From contig JAOWCC010001634.1 of NCBI GenBank assembly GCA_030867875.1, positions 56,643,352-56,707,351 of the forward strand: a stretch of DNA of 64,000 bases. The letters are read 5' to 3'. Shown piece by piece: positions 1 to 24,200 of the stretch (positions are counted from its first letter, which is position 1; each line of letters opens with the position of its first letter). A model generated the notes under the pieces. That model ran no database searches. It was not told the origin of the DNA and worked only from the letters and a program-made list of their open reading frames with translations. Made by a program: the position numbers and the translations under genes. Source of the stretch: Actinernus sp. WN-2022. Taxonomy: Eukaryota > Cnidaria > Anthozoa > Actiniaria > Actinernidae.

Positions 1-768
1 GCTGATTAACAGACTTGATTTGCTGTGTGTCGAAGTGAAGAGATTAAAAGGAAAAGAAAGAAGAAAAAGAACAGCATTAGCAGAGAAAGGATTCAAGCAA
101 CCTCGTCCCCAGGGTGTTCTCGGTCAGATCCAAGATGGCGGCTACTCAGAGAGAAGACCCTGGTAAATGCTGAACTGTCACGTATTCTGATTGGCTCTTC
201 GAGTATGATGCAAGGTTTCTTCTAACAATGCTTTTTATTGGCCAAACGGACTGAGTCCAGAGAGATGAACTTGTATATAGTTTAGATTGCTCAAATTTTA
301 TCAATAAAACGATTTTAAATAACCTTAAAACACGTTGTGTAGATAGAGCAATAGATGGTGTATTACTGGGTAGTTTTCTGGTAAGGTTCATCAGTGGGAA
401 AGCCAGGAGAAGCCGTTAAACCTGAACATGTGCTATCGATCGCTTCGCTTCAACGCTAACGGAAAATGAATGGCTTTTTAGGATTCTCTTCTAGCTTAAA
501 TACATCCTGGTAGCTTTGTGATACCTTTCCACTGGTTCTTTATCCAAGTAAACTCCATTTCGAGCCATTTAGTAGACCTGTTTTCACTGCGTCGTTCGCC
601 GCGTGGAAATACCGTTAATTGCTTCTCGCTCACTCCGGATTGGGATACCTATGGTTTGTAGACATCATGAACTATTCCCATATTTAGCTTGGCTGCCATC
701 TTAGATCGCCAAATCACGTGACAAAATACTCCCAAAATCTGGGAGTATTTGATCACGTGATCCAGCCT

Positions 769-13184
<12,416 letters not shown>

Positions 13185-13318
13185 TATTGAATCGTGTACT
13201 ATAGGGGATTGCCGCTGACCAACAACTCATCCCAGGAGCCTTTGCGCGCCTAATAGGAGAATGCGTTTGATAGTAGGGTACGGAGCGAAGCGATGTCCCT
13301 CTAAAAATAGAGCAGGGA

Positions 13319-13482
13319 CCAGGGGCGTAGCGTGCAATACGCACATACTCACGGGAGTACACATCGAGACGAAAATTCCCTGTTTAGCCTTGTAATTTGT
13401 TTACGAGAGGGGGCCCTTAAAACCGGTAACTACTGCACTCATGCGTACAACTTGAAAATGCCTAGCTACGCCCCTGGGGACT
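13319..13482. mobile_element. Small hAT-like TIR element
   Basis: CCAGGGGCGTAGCG at the left is inverted as CTAGCTACGCCCCTGG at the right. CAGGGGCG is a common hAT terminus. The 160-bp unit has no coding capacity. It lies just upstream of the TVP23 start (13184) and may overlap promoter sequence. Confidence 0.6.
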
Positions 13483-13609
13483 AGCTACCTTTAAGCCAAT
13501 AAACAGAGACTTGCAAGTCATTCTCTTTACTAGTCTCTTTCCTTTAATTGGGATGACACTGCCTCATGTAAATTTGTTATAATATAACAGTTTCTGGGTT
13601 AATAATAAT

Positions 13610-14060
13610 AATATGTAGATTTATATAGCGCTATATTCCTATAGTTCAAAGCGCTTCACATTCAATATAAAATAGAAATAATAAAATAAAATAAAAATAA
13701 CATTAAATAAATAATAAAAATAACTAAAGTTCATACAAACGCTTGCTTAAAAAGAAATGTTTTTACATTAGACTTAAAATGTGAAAGTGAGCATGACCGC
13801 TTTTCCCCCATAGGAAGCGAGTTCCAAAGAGTAGGAGCTGTAATTTGAAACGCGCGGCTTCCATACGTCTTTAGGCGGTAGCATGGTACTTTAAGAAGAT
13901 GCTTATTCGAGGAGCGAAGAGTTCTTACAGGTACATATTTATCGAGGAGGTCAGAAATATAATGAGGTGCCATGCCGTTAAGAGCCTTGTAGGTCAGCAG
14001 AAGTATTTTATAGGAGATTCGTTCTTTAACTGGTAGCCAGTGAAGTTGCTTCAAAATTGT
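13610..14060 (-). pseudogene. LINE reverse transcriptase C-terminal fragment
   Basis: On the minus strand a 107-residue frame (13731-14054) reads LHWLPVKERISYKILLLTYK, ALNGMAPHYISDLL and APTLWNSLP, the conserved tail of animal non-LTR retrotransposon ORF2 proteins. The 3' part (13613-13660) has TTTATATAGCGCTAT and CAAAGCGCTTCAC, then A-rich sequence. Everything 5' of this tail is missing. Confidence 0.8.
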
Positions 14061-14794
14061 TGTGTTGTGTTAGTTGTTAGGGTTAGGTCGAGCGCTGGTT
14101 TACCTTGAGTGGGTCGGGCAATTGGGATTATATTCTTAGATTATTCGTAAATATTCATATTATAATTTAGATATTATTAGTCTTTATATGTATCTTATAT
14201 GTTTATTATTATTATTTTTATTATTTGCCTTTTAAGCTATCTCACATTTCGACATTAATAAATGTTACCGTATTGTATTGTATTGCACCGTATCGGAATG
14301 GCCTGCGTTGCGGCTCTGGAGTATCGCAGCGCAGCGAGCGGAGATTAGGGGAATTGGGGCGAGAGAAAAGAGAGAGGGGGTCGGGGGAAGAGGATGCTAG
14401 TGTCGGAACAAAACATGCGTCATTAGCTACTTTTGTTATACATGGCTGCTACACTTTCCTGATTTGATTCCTTTAGGAATAATTGCAACTTAACAATAGC
14501 GGGAAACCGTTCTAAAAGCAACCCAACGCTGTGACATGGGTCTAGTATGTGCCGGATGAACGCTCCTAGTTATAGGCTCCAGGTTGGACCTAGATTATCA
14601 AACGTTTTCGGGGGAACATGCTCCCGGATCCCTACATTATAAATGTTCAGTTCCTTCCACACAATACAAAACATCTTAGCTACATCCCCTGATGCGGGAT
14701 GACAATAATCAAACATCAAGTTAGGGACCGTTAGGGACCGTTGGGGACCGTTTTGTAAATGGTCTTTGTCTGGAACTCTCTCCCCCTTAGCCAT

Positions 14795-16135
14795 GGTATT
14801 CCCCAGGGAACAATCTTATTATTCATTAATGATCTAGCTACCCAAATGTTTATCGAACTCAACGACGAGAATGTATGCAGACGATAGCAGTCTTACTTTC
14901 TCGAGTGGTGACGCTCAATATGATGGCCGCCGCAAATCGAGAGGGCGTGGTCTATCTCTTTGTGCTTGTAAGATATATTCTTGACACTTTGACAGATTCG
15001 ATAAAGTCACAACCTTGACACATTTTCATGACAGTTTCCATGGAAACATGGAATGTGATCTATGACCTTTCAGTTTAAAGTAAATTTTAGAAAATCTTCC
15101 TGGAGTACCGTAAAAGTTTATAATTTAGTGGGTATTTTCCCGGGTATTTTCATGCAAGTGAATCAAGATTTAGTGCACACTTTGCTGCTCCAATTAGGGA
15201 AGTTGGTTATTTTAAGGGCAAGGCTAATTAAGGCTAGTATGAAATATGATACCCCTCAAGTTTGTACTGACTTAGGGTGTGTTTCTTTGGGAGAATCCCA
15301 AATTGGATTCATGCTCTGGATCATACGGATTTTGTGGCGCCCAAAGAACAGATGATCTGAAAACGGATTATTTTGCCATGGCAACTCCCGTTGAAACGCA
15401 TGTACACGGCCCACAAAAACCACAAAAATGGCAGCCGCCAGTAATTCTGTTTGGTATGCCGCTAGCCACAAGTATTCTTTTCGAATCCTTTCCCAAAGAA
15501 ACGCTTCGGATCATGAATCCAAGAATCCGGATTTGGATTTGATCCTTCGAATCCATTCTGAGTATGGATTCAACGGATTCAAAATCCGTTTTCGGATTTG
15601 GGTAAAGAAACGCAAAATCCATTTTTGGATTCAAGAATCCGGATTCGGATTCTCCCAAAGAAACGCACCCTCAGCAAACATTTCAACAATGTCTATAATT
15701 GGACGCATAAACTACATGGTAAGCTGCATTAGTTACACCGCCTTTATTTCTGAATTGTGTGCGCTTTACATTCTTCCCGAAGCTTTGTATTGTACTTTCC
15801 TAAAAATGAGTTCAGAAGTCACGGCTCCAGTCGCCATGGTAACGACCTTTACAAAATGATTGAAGGGAGGGTTTACATTATATATCACGAGACCACCCTA
15901 CCCGCGATAGTCATTGACCCATGCCTTGATATATCTGAGATCTAAATAACAATGTGATAAGCTGGCGCTAAATATCACTCATGCTTATTGGTTCCAGACA
16001 AAAACTCGAAACTCTCTTGCAAACTATAACTCCAAAGATAAACAATACTCCACTCGAGAGACTCAAAACAGATAAATCTTTAAGGAGTACATACTGTCGT
16101 GCGAACAACACATTCAAGTTATTTCTAAGAAAATC
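14795..16135 (+). pseudogene. LINE reverse transcriptase fragment split by an insertion
   Basis: At 14800-14920 a decayed frame gives IPQGT, FINDLATQ and the catalytic box MYADDSSLTFSSG. The matching downstream block MLIGSRQKLETL with TPLERLKTDKSLR appears only at 15981-16090. The ~1.05 kb between them, including the TIR element at 15271-15677, is therefore probably inserted sequence. Frameshifts are present in the first part. Confidence 0.6.
15271..15677. mobile_element. MITE with GGGTGTGTTTCTTTGGGAGA ends
   Basis: The left end GGGTGTGTTTCTTTGGGAGA is inverted as TCTCCCAAAGAAACGCACCC at about 15651-15671, flanked by TTA/TCA. The interior holds many GGATTC/GAATCC words in both orientations, giving long overlapping open frames on both strands that are not genes. 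Confidence 0.75.
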
Positions 16136-16193
16136 GGTTGCTTGGAGCCCTAAAACGTCAACGGTATTATCGGAATCAACCACGGTTTCTGGG

Positions 16194-16313
16194 AAACCCC
16201 CACCCCTCCCCCACGCTTCACCCTAACCTTTAATGGTTAATCATTAATAGAACAAACCCCCACCCCTCCCCCACGCTTCACCCTAACCTTTAATGGTTAA
16301 TCATTAATAGAAC
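16194..16313. repeat. Perfect 60-bp tandem duplication
   Basis: Two identical adjacent 60-bp copies, each with CACCCCTCCCCCACGCTTCA and CTAACCTTTAATGGTTAATC. The lack of differences suggests a recent duplication or an assembly artefact. Confidence 0.85.
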
Positions 16314-16374
16314 GATGCATATCCAAGGGAGGGGGCCCCGCTGCCCACAACTTTATGCTACCAAAAGTTAAACA

Positions 16375-17760
16375 AACCTTTGGCAAGAAAACGTTCAGTT
16401 TTAGCGCTACTTCTCTCTATATGGAACAAACTACCAACTGAACACCAATTTCCAAAATACGACAAACTACCAGCGAGGGCGATATTAGACCAATTTCCCT
16501 CACATCTATTCTGTCTAAAGTCCTTGAGGACTTTGTGGTATGCTGGAAGACATCGGTGGGCGCATTGATTCCCAACAGTTCGGCAGCTAGCCTGAAATGC
16601 TCTTCTACGACATTCTGCTTACTGGATTTAGTCCATAACTGGCTGGCCGCTTTGGATGGGAAGTACCTAAGAGCATGCTGCCTTGACTTTAGTAAAGCTT
16701 TCGACAGAATTAACCATAACATTATCATCCTGAAACTTATCGATATGGGTGTAAGAAGGTCAATAATCCCTTGGATCTGCAGTTTCCTCTCTTGGCGTCG
16801 GCAGTGCGTCAAGCTCGGTACCATTATTTCTGAATGGCTGCATGCCTAATATAATGCAGGGGTCCCGCAATGGGGTCCCGCAGTGGACCACATTAGGTCC
16901 GATTCTCTTTCTAGTCATGATTAACGACCTCAGTGGGCTCCTGCCTCAGTTTATCATCCCAGTCTTTCTCCTATTGGAAATATGTTGATGATGTCACTAT
17001 CTCTGAGGTCATGCATGTGAATGGAGGTTCACCTGTACAATGTACAAGCGGAGCTCAATAATATCAGTTCTTGGGCCGTTGTTAATGATATGAAATTGAA
17101 CCCTACAAAATGTAAGGAGATTACCATCTGTTTTTTACGTAAACAAGTAAACATCCCACCCTTAAGTACTGAAGGCAAGCTACTTGAGAGAGTTGATTCG
17201 CGTCACCATTCAGCGTGAGCTGAAGCTTAAGTGGAATAGCCACATCAGTGAAATAATTGCTAAAGCTTCTAAACGGCTATATATCCTACGGGTCCTTAAG
17301 CGGGGTGGAGTTCCTCCCCCAGATTTGCTCAGGATATATTTTGCACTTGTTTGTTCTGTACTGGGGTATTGTTGTCCGGTGTAACATACCGCCCTTCCTG
17401 CCTCCTTTCGGACAAAATCGAGTTCATCCAGAAGCGTGCCCTCCGTATTCTATATACGGGTTTGCTTTATCCCGAGGCACTTTCTATCTCTGGCTGTCAC
17501 CGCCTAGCGGCAAGACGGGATCACTTGTGCGACAAGCTATTTGATAAGATCCTACAGCCCAATTCACGACTGAACCATCTCATACCACCGACCAGGGCTA
17601 GCGCCCACGGCCACCAACCAGGGCTAGCGCCCACGGCCGTACGCTCCGCAACAGTAGCCGCCCTTCGCTTTTTAGGTGCAATACCGAGCGCTATAAGCGT
17701 AGTTTTTCCCCGGCAATGTGCGCCAACATCCATAGTATGTAATATGTGAATTTTGTATCT
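16375..17760 (+). pseudogene. Degenerate LINE, family B, copy 2
   Basis: Reverse transcriptase blocks in several frames: RPISLTSILSK (16480), CCLDFSKAFDRINHN (16678), VPQ with a duplicated GGGGTCCCGCA (16858-16880), YVDDVTISE (16981), NDMKLNPTKCKEI, ASKRLYILRVLKRGGVPPPD, LSDKIEFIQKRALRILY and RLNHLIPPTRASAHG. A 27-bp tandem duplication (GGGCTAGCGCCCACGGCC) lies at 17596-17640. Many frameshifts and stops show it is dead. Same family as 10780-11800. Confidence 0.85.
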
Positions 17761-18488
17761 CCTAGATTCCTAGTGTTTCTCAAACTATTAGCTTGTTTAC
17801 ATTATTAATTATAAGTAGATATACGCAGTTTCGTTAAAGTGCAAGTATATATCACGTCAAAAAAAGTTAAAAAATTATAGTTTGTTTTTAACAAAAAGGT
17901 ATTAATCTTGCAAACTTTGTAACATTTCTGGCATTTAATCCCTAATTTTGGTTACTTTTCATGGATCCTGTGACGTCATAAGATTAATCAACTCCATCCC
18001 TAGAGAAAACTACTATAATGTATTTTCTAACGATTTGGAATGCACATCGGCGTGCGTAGGTTGTGTTAAGGCGTTGCCAGTGCCACGGTGTTGATGTACC
18101 CTGGGGAATAAGGAGCAGTATATAATGAGTTGTTTAGTTAGTTGATACCACTCGAAGGTGTCTCTAGCTATCTTTCATATTGTTACGTTCTTTGCACTAT
18201 ATGTAAACTGATAGCAATAAACGAGATGCCCATCCTGTAATAACTTGTTTTTAGACAACTGGTTCTCTTGGTAAAAAGTTATTTTTCAAACTAGGATCAC
18301 AGGTAGAAAAGTACTAGTCATTTCTCCTCGAACAAAAGGTTTCTAACCTAAAATCAGTTAGTTTACGATTAAGTAATTCGATCTAACAACTATCCTTAAT
18401 CCTAGATTAGCTTCATCGGACTTCGAATTCATGGGACCAGGAGTGGTGGGTAACAAAATACAATAAAGGTATAGGCAAACACTGCAAC
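17761..18488. other. Intergenic stretch without recognised gene
   Basis: AT-rich sequence with no convincing exon or reverse transcriptase block. A TATA-like and polyadenylation-like stretch (GCAATAAACGAG at about 18214) could be an LTR or LINE remnant, but there is no second copy to support this. Confidence 0.4.
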
Positions 18489-18489
18489 A

Positions 18490-19316
18490 TGGCGCGCAAT
18501 GTTGCCAGCAATTGTTGTTCACGTGGTGCAATGTGTTGCGCGCAATATTGCCACCAATTGTTGTTCGTGGTGCAATTTGTTGCGCGCAATGTTGCCACCA
18601 ATTGTTGTTCACGTGATGCAATTTGTTGCGCGCAATGTTGCCACCAATTGTTGTTCACGTGGTGCAATTTGTTGCGCGCAATGTTGCCAGCAATTGTTGT
18701 TCACGTGGTGTAACTTGTTGCGCGAAATGTTGCCAGCAATTGTTGTTCACGTGGTACAATTTGTTGCGCGCAATGTTGCCAGCAATTGTTGTTCACGTGG
18801 TGCAATTTGTTGCGCGCAGTTGCCAGCAATTGTTGTTCACGTGGTGCAATTTGATGCGCGCAATTGTTGTTCACGTGGTGCAATGTGTTGCGCGCAATGT
18901 TGCCAGTTTTTGTTGTTCACGTGGTGCAATTTGTTGCGCGCAATGTTGCCAGCAATTGTTGTTCACGTGGTGCAATTTGTTGCGCGCAATGTTGCCAGCA
19001 ATTGTTGTTCACGTGGTGCAATTTGTTGCGCGCAATGTTGCCAGCAATTGTTGTTCACGTGGTGCAATTTGTTGCGCGCAATGTTGCCACCAATTGTTGT
19101 TCACGTGGTGCAATTTGTTGCGCGCAATGTTGCCAGCAATTGTTGTTCACGTGGTGCAATTTGTTGCGCGCAATGTTGCCACCAATTGTTGTTCACGTGG
19201 TTCAATGTGTTGCGCGCAATGTTGCCAGCAATTGTTGTTCACGTGGTGCAATTTGTTGCGGGCAATATTGCCAGCAATTGTTGTTCACGTGGTGCAATGT
19301 GTTGCGCGCAATGTTA
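18490..19316. repeat. 46-bp satellite with CACGTG E-box in each unit
   Basis: About 18 head-to-tail copies of a 46-bp unit containing TTGCGCGCAA, TTGCCAGCAATTGTTG and TTCACGTGG. Because 46 is not a multiple of three and the unit has no stop in any forward phase, all three plus-strand frames stay open for hundreds of bases with a 46-residue periodic peptide. These frames are a by-product of the repeat. A few units are truncated (near 18820-18880). Confidence 0.95.
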
Positions 19317-19355
19317 CCGAATAGAACTCCATCCTACGTCAGCGTGTGTCCGTAT

Positions 19356-19800
19356 CTTAAAGTGCCTATGAACCTTATTTCTTTATTATAGATATCAATT
19401 CTACATCAAGTGAATAGTAGAATGGTACAATATATCTTGCTTTGAATGCTGTGCCGCTGAGTTAAGGGGGTTTTAATATCCAAAATGCTAATTACATGAC
19501 GTCTGGAAAGGCATCGATTACTATACAGTTTTTTTTCTTCAAATTATCAGTGTCATTCCCATGGTTGAAATAAAATATTAGAAATTTGTTTTCCTATATC
19601 AGTAGAAACACCCATTCACAGTCACTAAGAAGTGATTGCAGGTACCTCCCCTGACGTCATGTAATTAGCATTTTGGATATTAAAACCTCCTAAACTCAGC
19701 GGCACAGCATTCAAAGCAAAATATATTTTACCATTCTACTATTCACTTGATGTAGAATTGATATCTAAAATAACATTTATTGTTCATAGGCACTTTTAAG
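19356..19800. mobile_element. Long-TIR MITE, family C, copy 1
   Basis: CTTAAAGTGCCTATGAAC at the left is inverted as GTTCATAGGCACTTTTAAG at the right. The arms continue inward for about 150 bp (TAGAATGGTACAATATATC; CAAAATGCTAATTACATGACG). Copy 2 lies at 32786-33201. Confidence 0.85.
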
Positions 19801-21099
19801 ACACAGATCTTTCATTTATTAGAATGCAAAATATCAACAAAGGAAACAATTAGCATGTGTGCTGATTTCCATGGTAGTTTATAGTTCATTGTTTTAGATT
19901 CAAATTTACAACATAGGTATATGGCATATACAACTAAAATACTATAAATTGCACAAACACTGTGTGTAAGCAAAACAATTGCAACACTTCATGTTCACAC
20001 AAGTAGAGAAAGAAAGGAATCTACCACTGCCTAATCAAAGAGCATTCTTTCTTTTCATTAATTTCTTACCCTGGACAGGCGAGGTTCTATTAAGGTATTC
20101 ATTCCCTTGCAGCCTAATGTCTGAGACTATGAGGATATGAACGGCCCTGCAGGGTATGAATGTTTCAGTACTTTTAGGTCACAGAGGACTTAGTAAGATC
20201 TAAAAGGCTGATTTGATGAATGCAGGAATGATGTCAATCTCCTTCACTTTAGTAGTAACATGTCATTGGAGGTAAGAAAGGCATTGTCCTTAATTATAGT
20301 TTCAAAAGTTTGTATGCTTCGGTACGTTTTCCCTGTCAGGTGTAGCCTGGAATTTTAAATCCCTCCCCCCCCAATTTGTTATTTAATATATTTAGTTAAG
20401 ATAATAAAACGATTATAAATTGAACACTAGGTTATAAGCTAAACTTGTTTTCTCCATTTTGTCAAATTCTCTTGCATAACCAGCACAGGGAATTTGATAT
20501 GTACTCATTTAAAGGTGTTTCATACCATTGCAAACAGCTTATCGCATACCGTATTAATAAACGGCCGGAGCATTTATTAAAAACTGAGCTTCTTTGAGGG
20601 GGCGTTTATTCGAGAGGGGCATTTAAACATGACAGGTTGTTTAATAATTGGGTGATATTTTTCGAGTTAGCAAGGCCATGTCCGTTACTGTTAGTGTACA
20701 TATATTACACCATCATTTATCAGCATTGCTAAGCCTAGCGTGGCATTTTAAATATCGTATTCAATGGGTGTCACAAGTTAGTCTTACGCGTTGTTTCATT
20801 TTTAGTACCGTACAAAAAAGCGTGAAATACCATACGTCATTAAAAAGTGCATTAAGAGCACCTGGAGAAACGATTTTTAAAAGATATTTTAATGTTCTCA
20901 ATAAACTCCTCCTCTCGCCCGGGGCATTTATTTCGTTCTGGCCACTCTAGAGGTGGGCATTTATTCGAGAGGGGAGTTTTATATTAACTTGCCATATGGG
21001 ACAGTCCCTCATCCTTTGTCATTTCATCCTGCATGGCAGTCAAAATGTCCTGAATTTTCGTTTCTGCATATTTCCCTTGTCAAAGCCTTTTTAAACTAC
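19801..21099. other. Intergenic stretch, repeat-like in part
   Basis: No exon or RNA gene was recognised. At 20560-20975 the phrases GGGGCGTTTATTCGAGAGGGG and GGGCATTTATTCGAGAGGGG occur near both ends of a 400-bp segment with CCCGGGGCATTTATTTCG. This suggests a repeat copy, but the ends were not defined. Confidence 0.4.
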
Positions 21100-21105
21100 T
21101 TTATT
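21100..21105 (-). terminator. AATAAA polyadenylation signal of the MMD-like gene
   Basis: TTTATT on the plus strand is AATAAA on the minus strand, about 130 bases past the stop codon at 21237-21239. This is a normal distance for a short 3' UTR. Confidence 0.5.
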
Positions 21106-21236
21106 GGTTGCAAAGATAAATGAAAGAACAGTTTCTTCGACTTCAATATCATATCCCGCATTTTGTAATGTTGGTATGTTAGTGTAAGTTAGAGTTTGTA
21201 ATGTTGGTAAGTATGTTAGTTTAATTGTTTAATAAC

Positions 21237-24200
21237 TCAATACAGATGAGTATATACAGCAAAGAAGTGCATGCATGCCCCTGCAGCACAAAATACATGC
21301 CATATTGCATGTGCAAATGGGATTTTTCCATCTGCCTTAAAGAAATATATTCCGCTGATGTAAAATGATCCACCCAAAGCGACTTCAATTAGACCAGCTG
21401 TATCTGTCTGTTAACGAGATAAAATGGAATAATAGACTGATTAACTGTATGTTAACAAGATAAAATGGAATAATAGATTGATTTATAACTGTCTGTTAAC
21501 GAGATAAAATGGAATAATAGATTGATTAACTGTCTGTTAACAAGATAAAATGGAATAATAGATTGATTAACTGTCTGTTAACGAGATAAAATGGAATAAT
21601 AGATTGATTAACTGTCTGTTAACAAGATAAAATGGAATAATAGATTGATTAATGAAAGTATGAGTCATATATCACTGGAAGAAGCTTTGAATCCATATTT
21701 GTATAAAGTAAACTAATAATAGGGCGGTTTTCGATTGAGTGTTGAAAGTAATAAAACATAGTTTTGAGTTTGCTTAGATTTTTAATTAGCTGTGAAAAAT
21801 GTTTTGTAATTATCAGCCAATCAAGTTCTAAACTAAAACCAAACATTGTTTTGGTCCTTCGCAAATTCAATTTTCCTTTCAGTGAGTTATTCACGTTTGC
21901 AATTACTTTCCTTAATGACTGGTGTAAAGGCACCGGCTGCCTTAGTTTTTTACCTTCTGTCGCCACGCTATCGCGTCAACTCGTAACCAAGGTTCGGGGA
22001 TGATGTGAGCAGCTAGAGCGAGCCAGTTGGACAAGTTACAACAGTTGTTAGCCTTCCCCAGGAAACCGCATAGATTTTTGACGGGTTTTAAGTTTCTATT
22101 CACAGTAAGTACGAGCCAGATATGTTCTTCATGTGCCGTAACTTATCATTAAACAAGACCTTGTTCATATCAAGCGGTAATCACTTCGTCTGACGACCAC
22201 GAAGGCAAAGTTTCACGGATCACTCCTGGCAACGGAGCAGAGCCGTTACAACTGGATCAACTAAAACCAATCACGAATTACTTCAGTTCGTGATTGGCTC
22301 TTTGCATTTTTAATTGCTCCCGTGACTGGCTCTTGGTTTTGGTTTCACAGCACTCAATCAAACACCACTCTATTGAAAACATGTAGTAACACCTCTACTC
22401 ACTGCTTGAAAGATAAGTGGCAATGAAGGTAAGACTCCTATCATGAGATAAAACACAGTCTCCAGGGTTTTGTACCTGTGGAAACAACAACAATAGTTTT
22501 ATTCACACTTTTCGAAAATTAATTACAATAAATGAAAAAGAAAAAAGAGGTGTTAGGAGGCCTGAAGTAGTAAAAACTAAACTAGTCACTCTACCTTTAC
22601 AATACATTAATTAAAAGTGCACATAGGGTGGGTCAAAAGCAAACAATACTGAAACATACACATTCAACAAACAGAGGGAGAAGGCGGAGAACTTAAAATG
22701 GAAAATATAGGAAGAAGAGGTTTGAGAAGTAACAACCATAATAAATAGTGTGACAGAACAGTTCCTGCTTAACTTTTTTGCTAAGACTTTTATTTGACGT
22801 TAATTGTCTTAAATCTTCTTTAATTTAATTCCAAACTTGCATGCCTTTATATCTTAGACTAAATTTTCCATATTTGGTTTGGACTTTGGGGGATAAAAAG
22901 CCGCCTTTGAAGCCAAATGAGTGTACTTCAGAAACTGGAGTAAAGAAGTAATCAAATGCTGAAGGAAGATTATTATGGTTATATATAGTGAAACATAAAC
23001 ACAGAAATATACAATAAATGTTATTAAGTCAGGAATTTTAAGTATATGTTGAGACCTTTAAATAAGGGATTAGAATGGGCATCAAAATTAGAAAAAAGTA
23101 ATGATAAGTACTATCTTTTTTTGCATAATGATGAGAATTCAAATCTAAGAATAGGATTCATTACAGCGTTTAGAATGTCACCTTTCAGTCTTTTTGGATT
23201 ATATAACCTATATTGAAGAAATCAGCTAATTATTGCCTTTTTCACTTTAGATTTAAATGACTTATTCCTTACGTAAGTGTTGTTGCAGGTTACATAATGT
23301 TATTGTTATTCGATTTCTATAGATAACATGCACTTACTCGCCTATATAAGCTGCACCCTACTGCTGGAAATAACCATTATATTTTTTTACTTTTTATTTT
23401 TTAACTGAAGAAGACCAAAGGTCAAGGTCAAAACGTTTTTAAGAAAATATTGGACCTGTCAGAAGTTGCCTGCTCTTTCTTTCTTCCTAATATACATCTT
23501 ATTATATATATATATAATACTGATAACACAAAAACTGATATATAACTCACTTTTCATGAAATATATAATTGTACAGTGTTCCTAATGCTGCAGCCAACCA
23601 GAGAAACCAGGATAAAGTGTCACCCCAGAAACCAAGATCACGCAACACTAGCCTGAATAGGAGGCAATTAATATATGCATTAAATCTGAGCTGGTATAGC
23701 CTACTTTCATGTCTTAACCATAGGTACAAATGTATATTACTATTTTCATTGAAGTACGATCCTGGAAGTTTCAAGTCGCATTTGGAAAATTGCATTTAGA
23801 AAATTGCATTTAGCTGGTTGTCAATCAAACACAGAGTCTGTCTAGTCTCATACAAAGCTTTTACCACCTAGACTTAGCTAAATTTTCACTGCAGGTCTAC
23901 AGGCTACCGGGTCACTGCAGGTCTACAGGCTACCGGGTCACTGCAGGTCTACAGGCTACCGGGTAACTGCAGGTCTACAGGCTACCGGGTAACTGCAGGT
24001 CTACAGGCTACCGGGTAACTGCAGGTCTACAGGCTACCGGGTAACTGCAGGTCTACAGGCTACCGGGTAACTGCAGGTCTACAGGCGACCGGGTAACTGC
24101 AGGTCTACAGGCTACCGGGTAACAGCAGGTCTACAGGCTACCGGGTAACTGCAGGTCTACAGGCTACCGGGTAACTGCAGGTCTACAGGCTACCGGGTAA

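Noticed and set aside
15279..15859. Overlapping open frames on both strands
   Set aside because: They fall on the palindromic GGATTC/GAATCC interior of a MITE; both strands stay open because of the repeat words.
18499..19391. Three long overlapping plus-strand open frames with a repeated peptide
   Set aside because: They are the same 46-bp satellite read in three phases; no start context, splice sites or protein family similarity.
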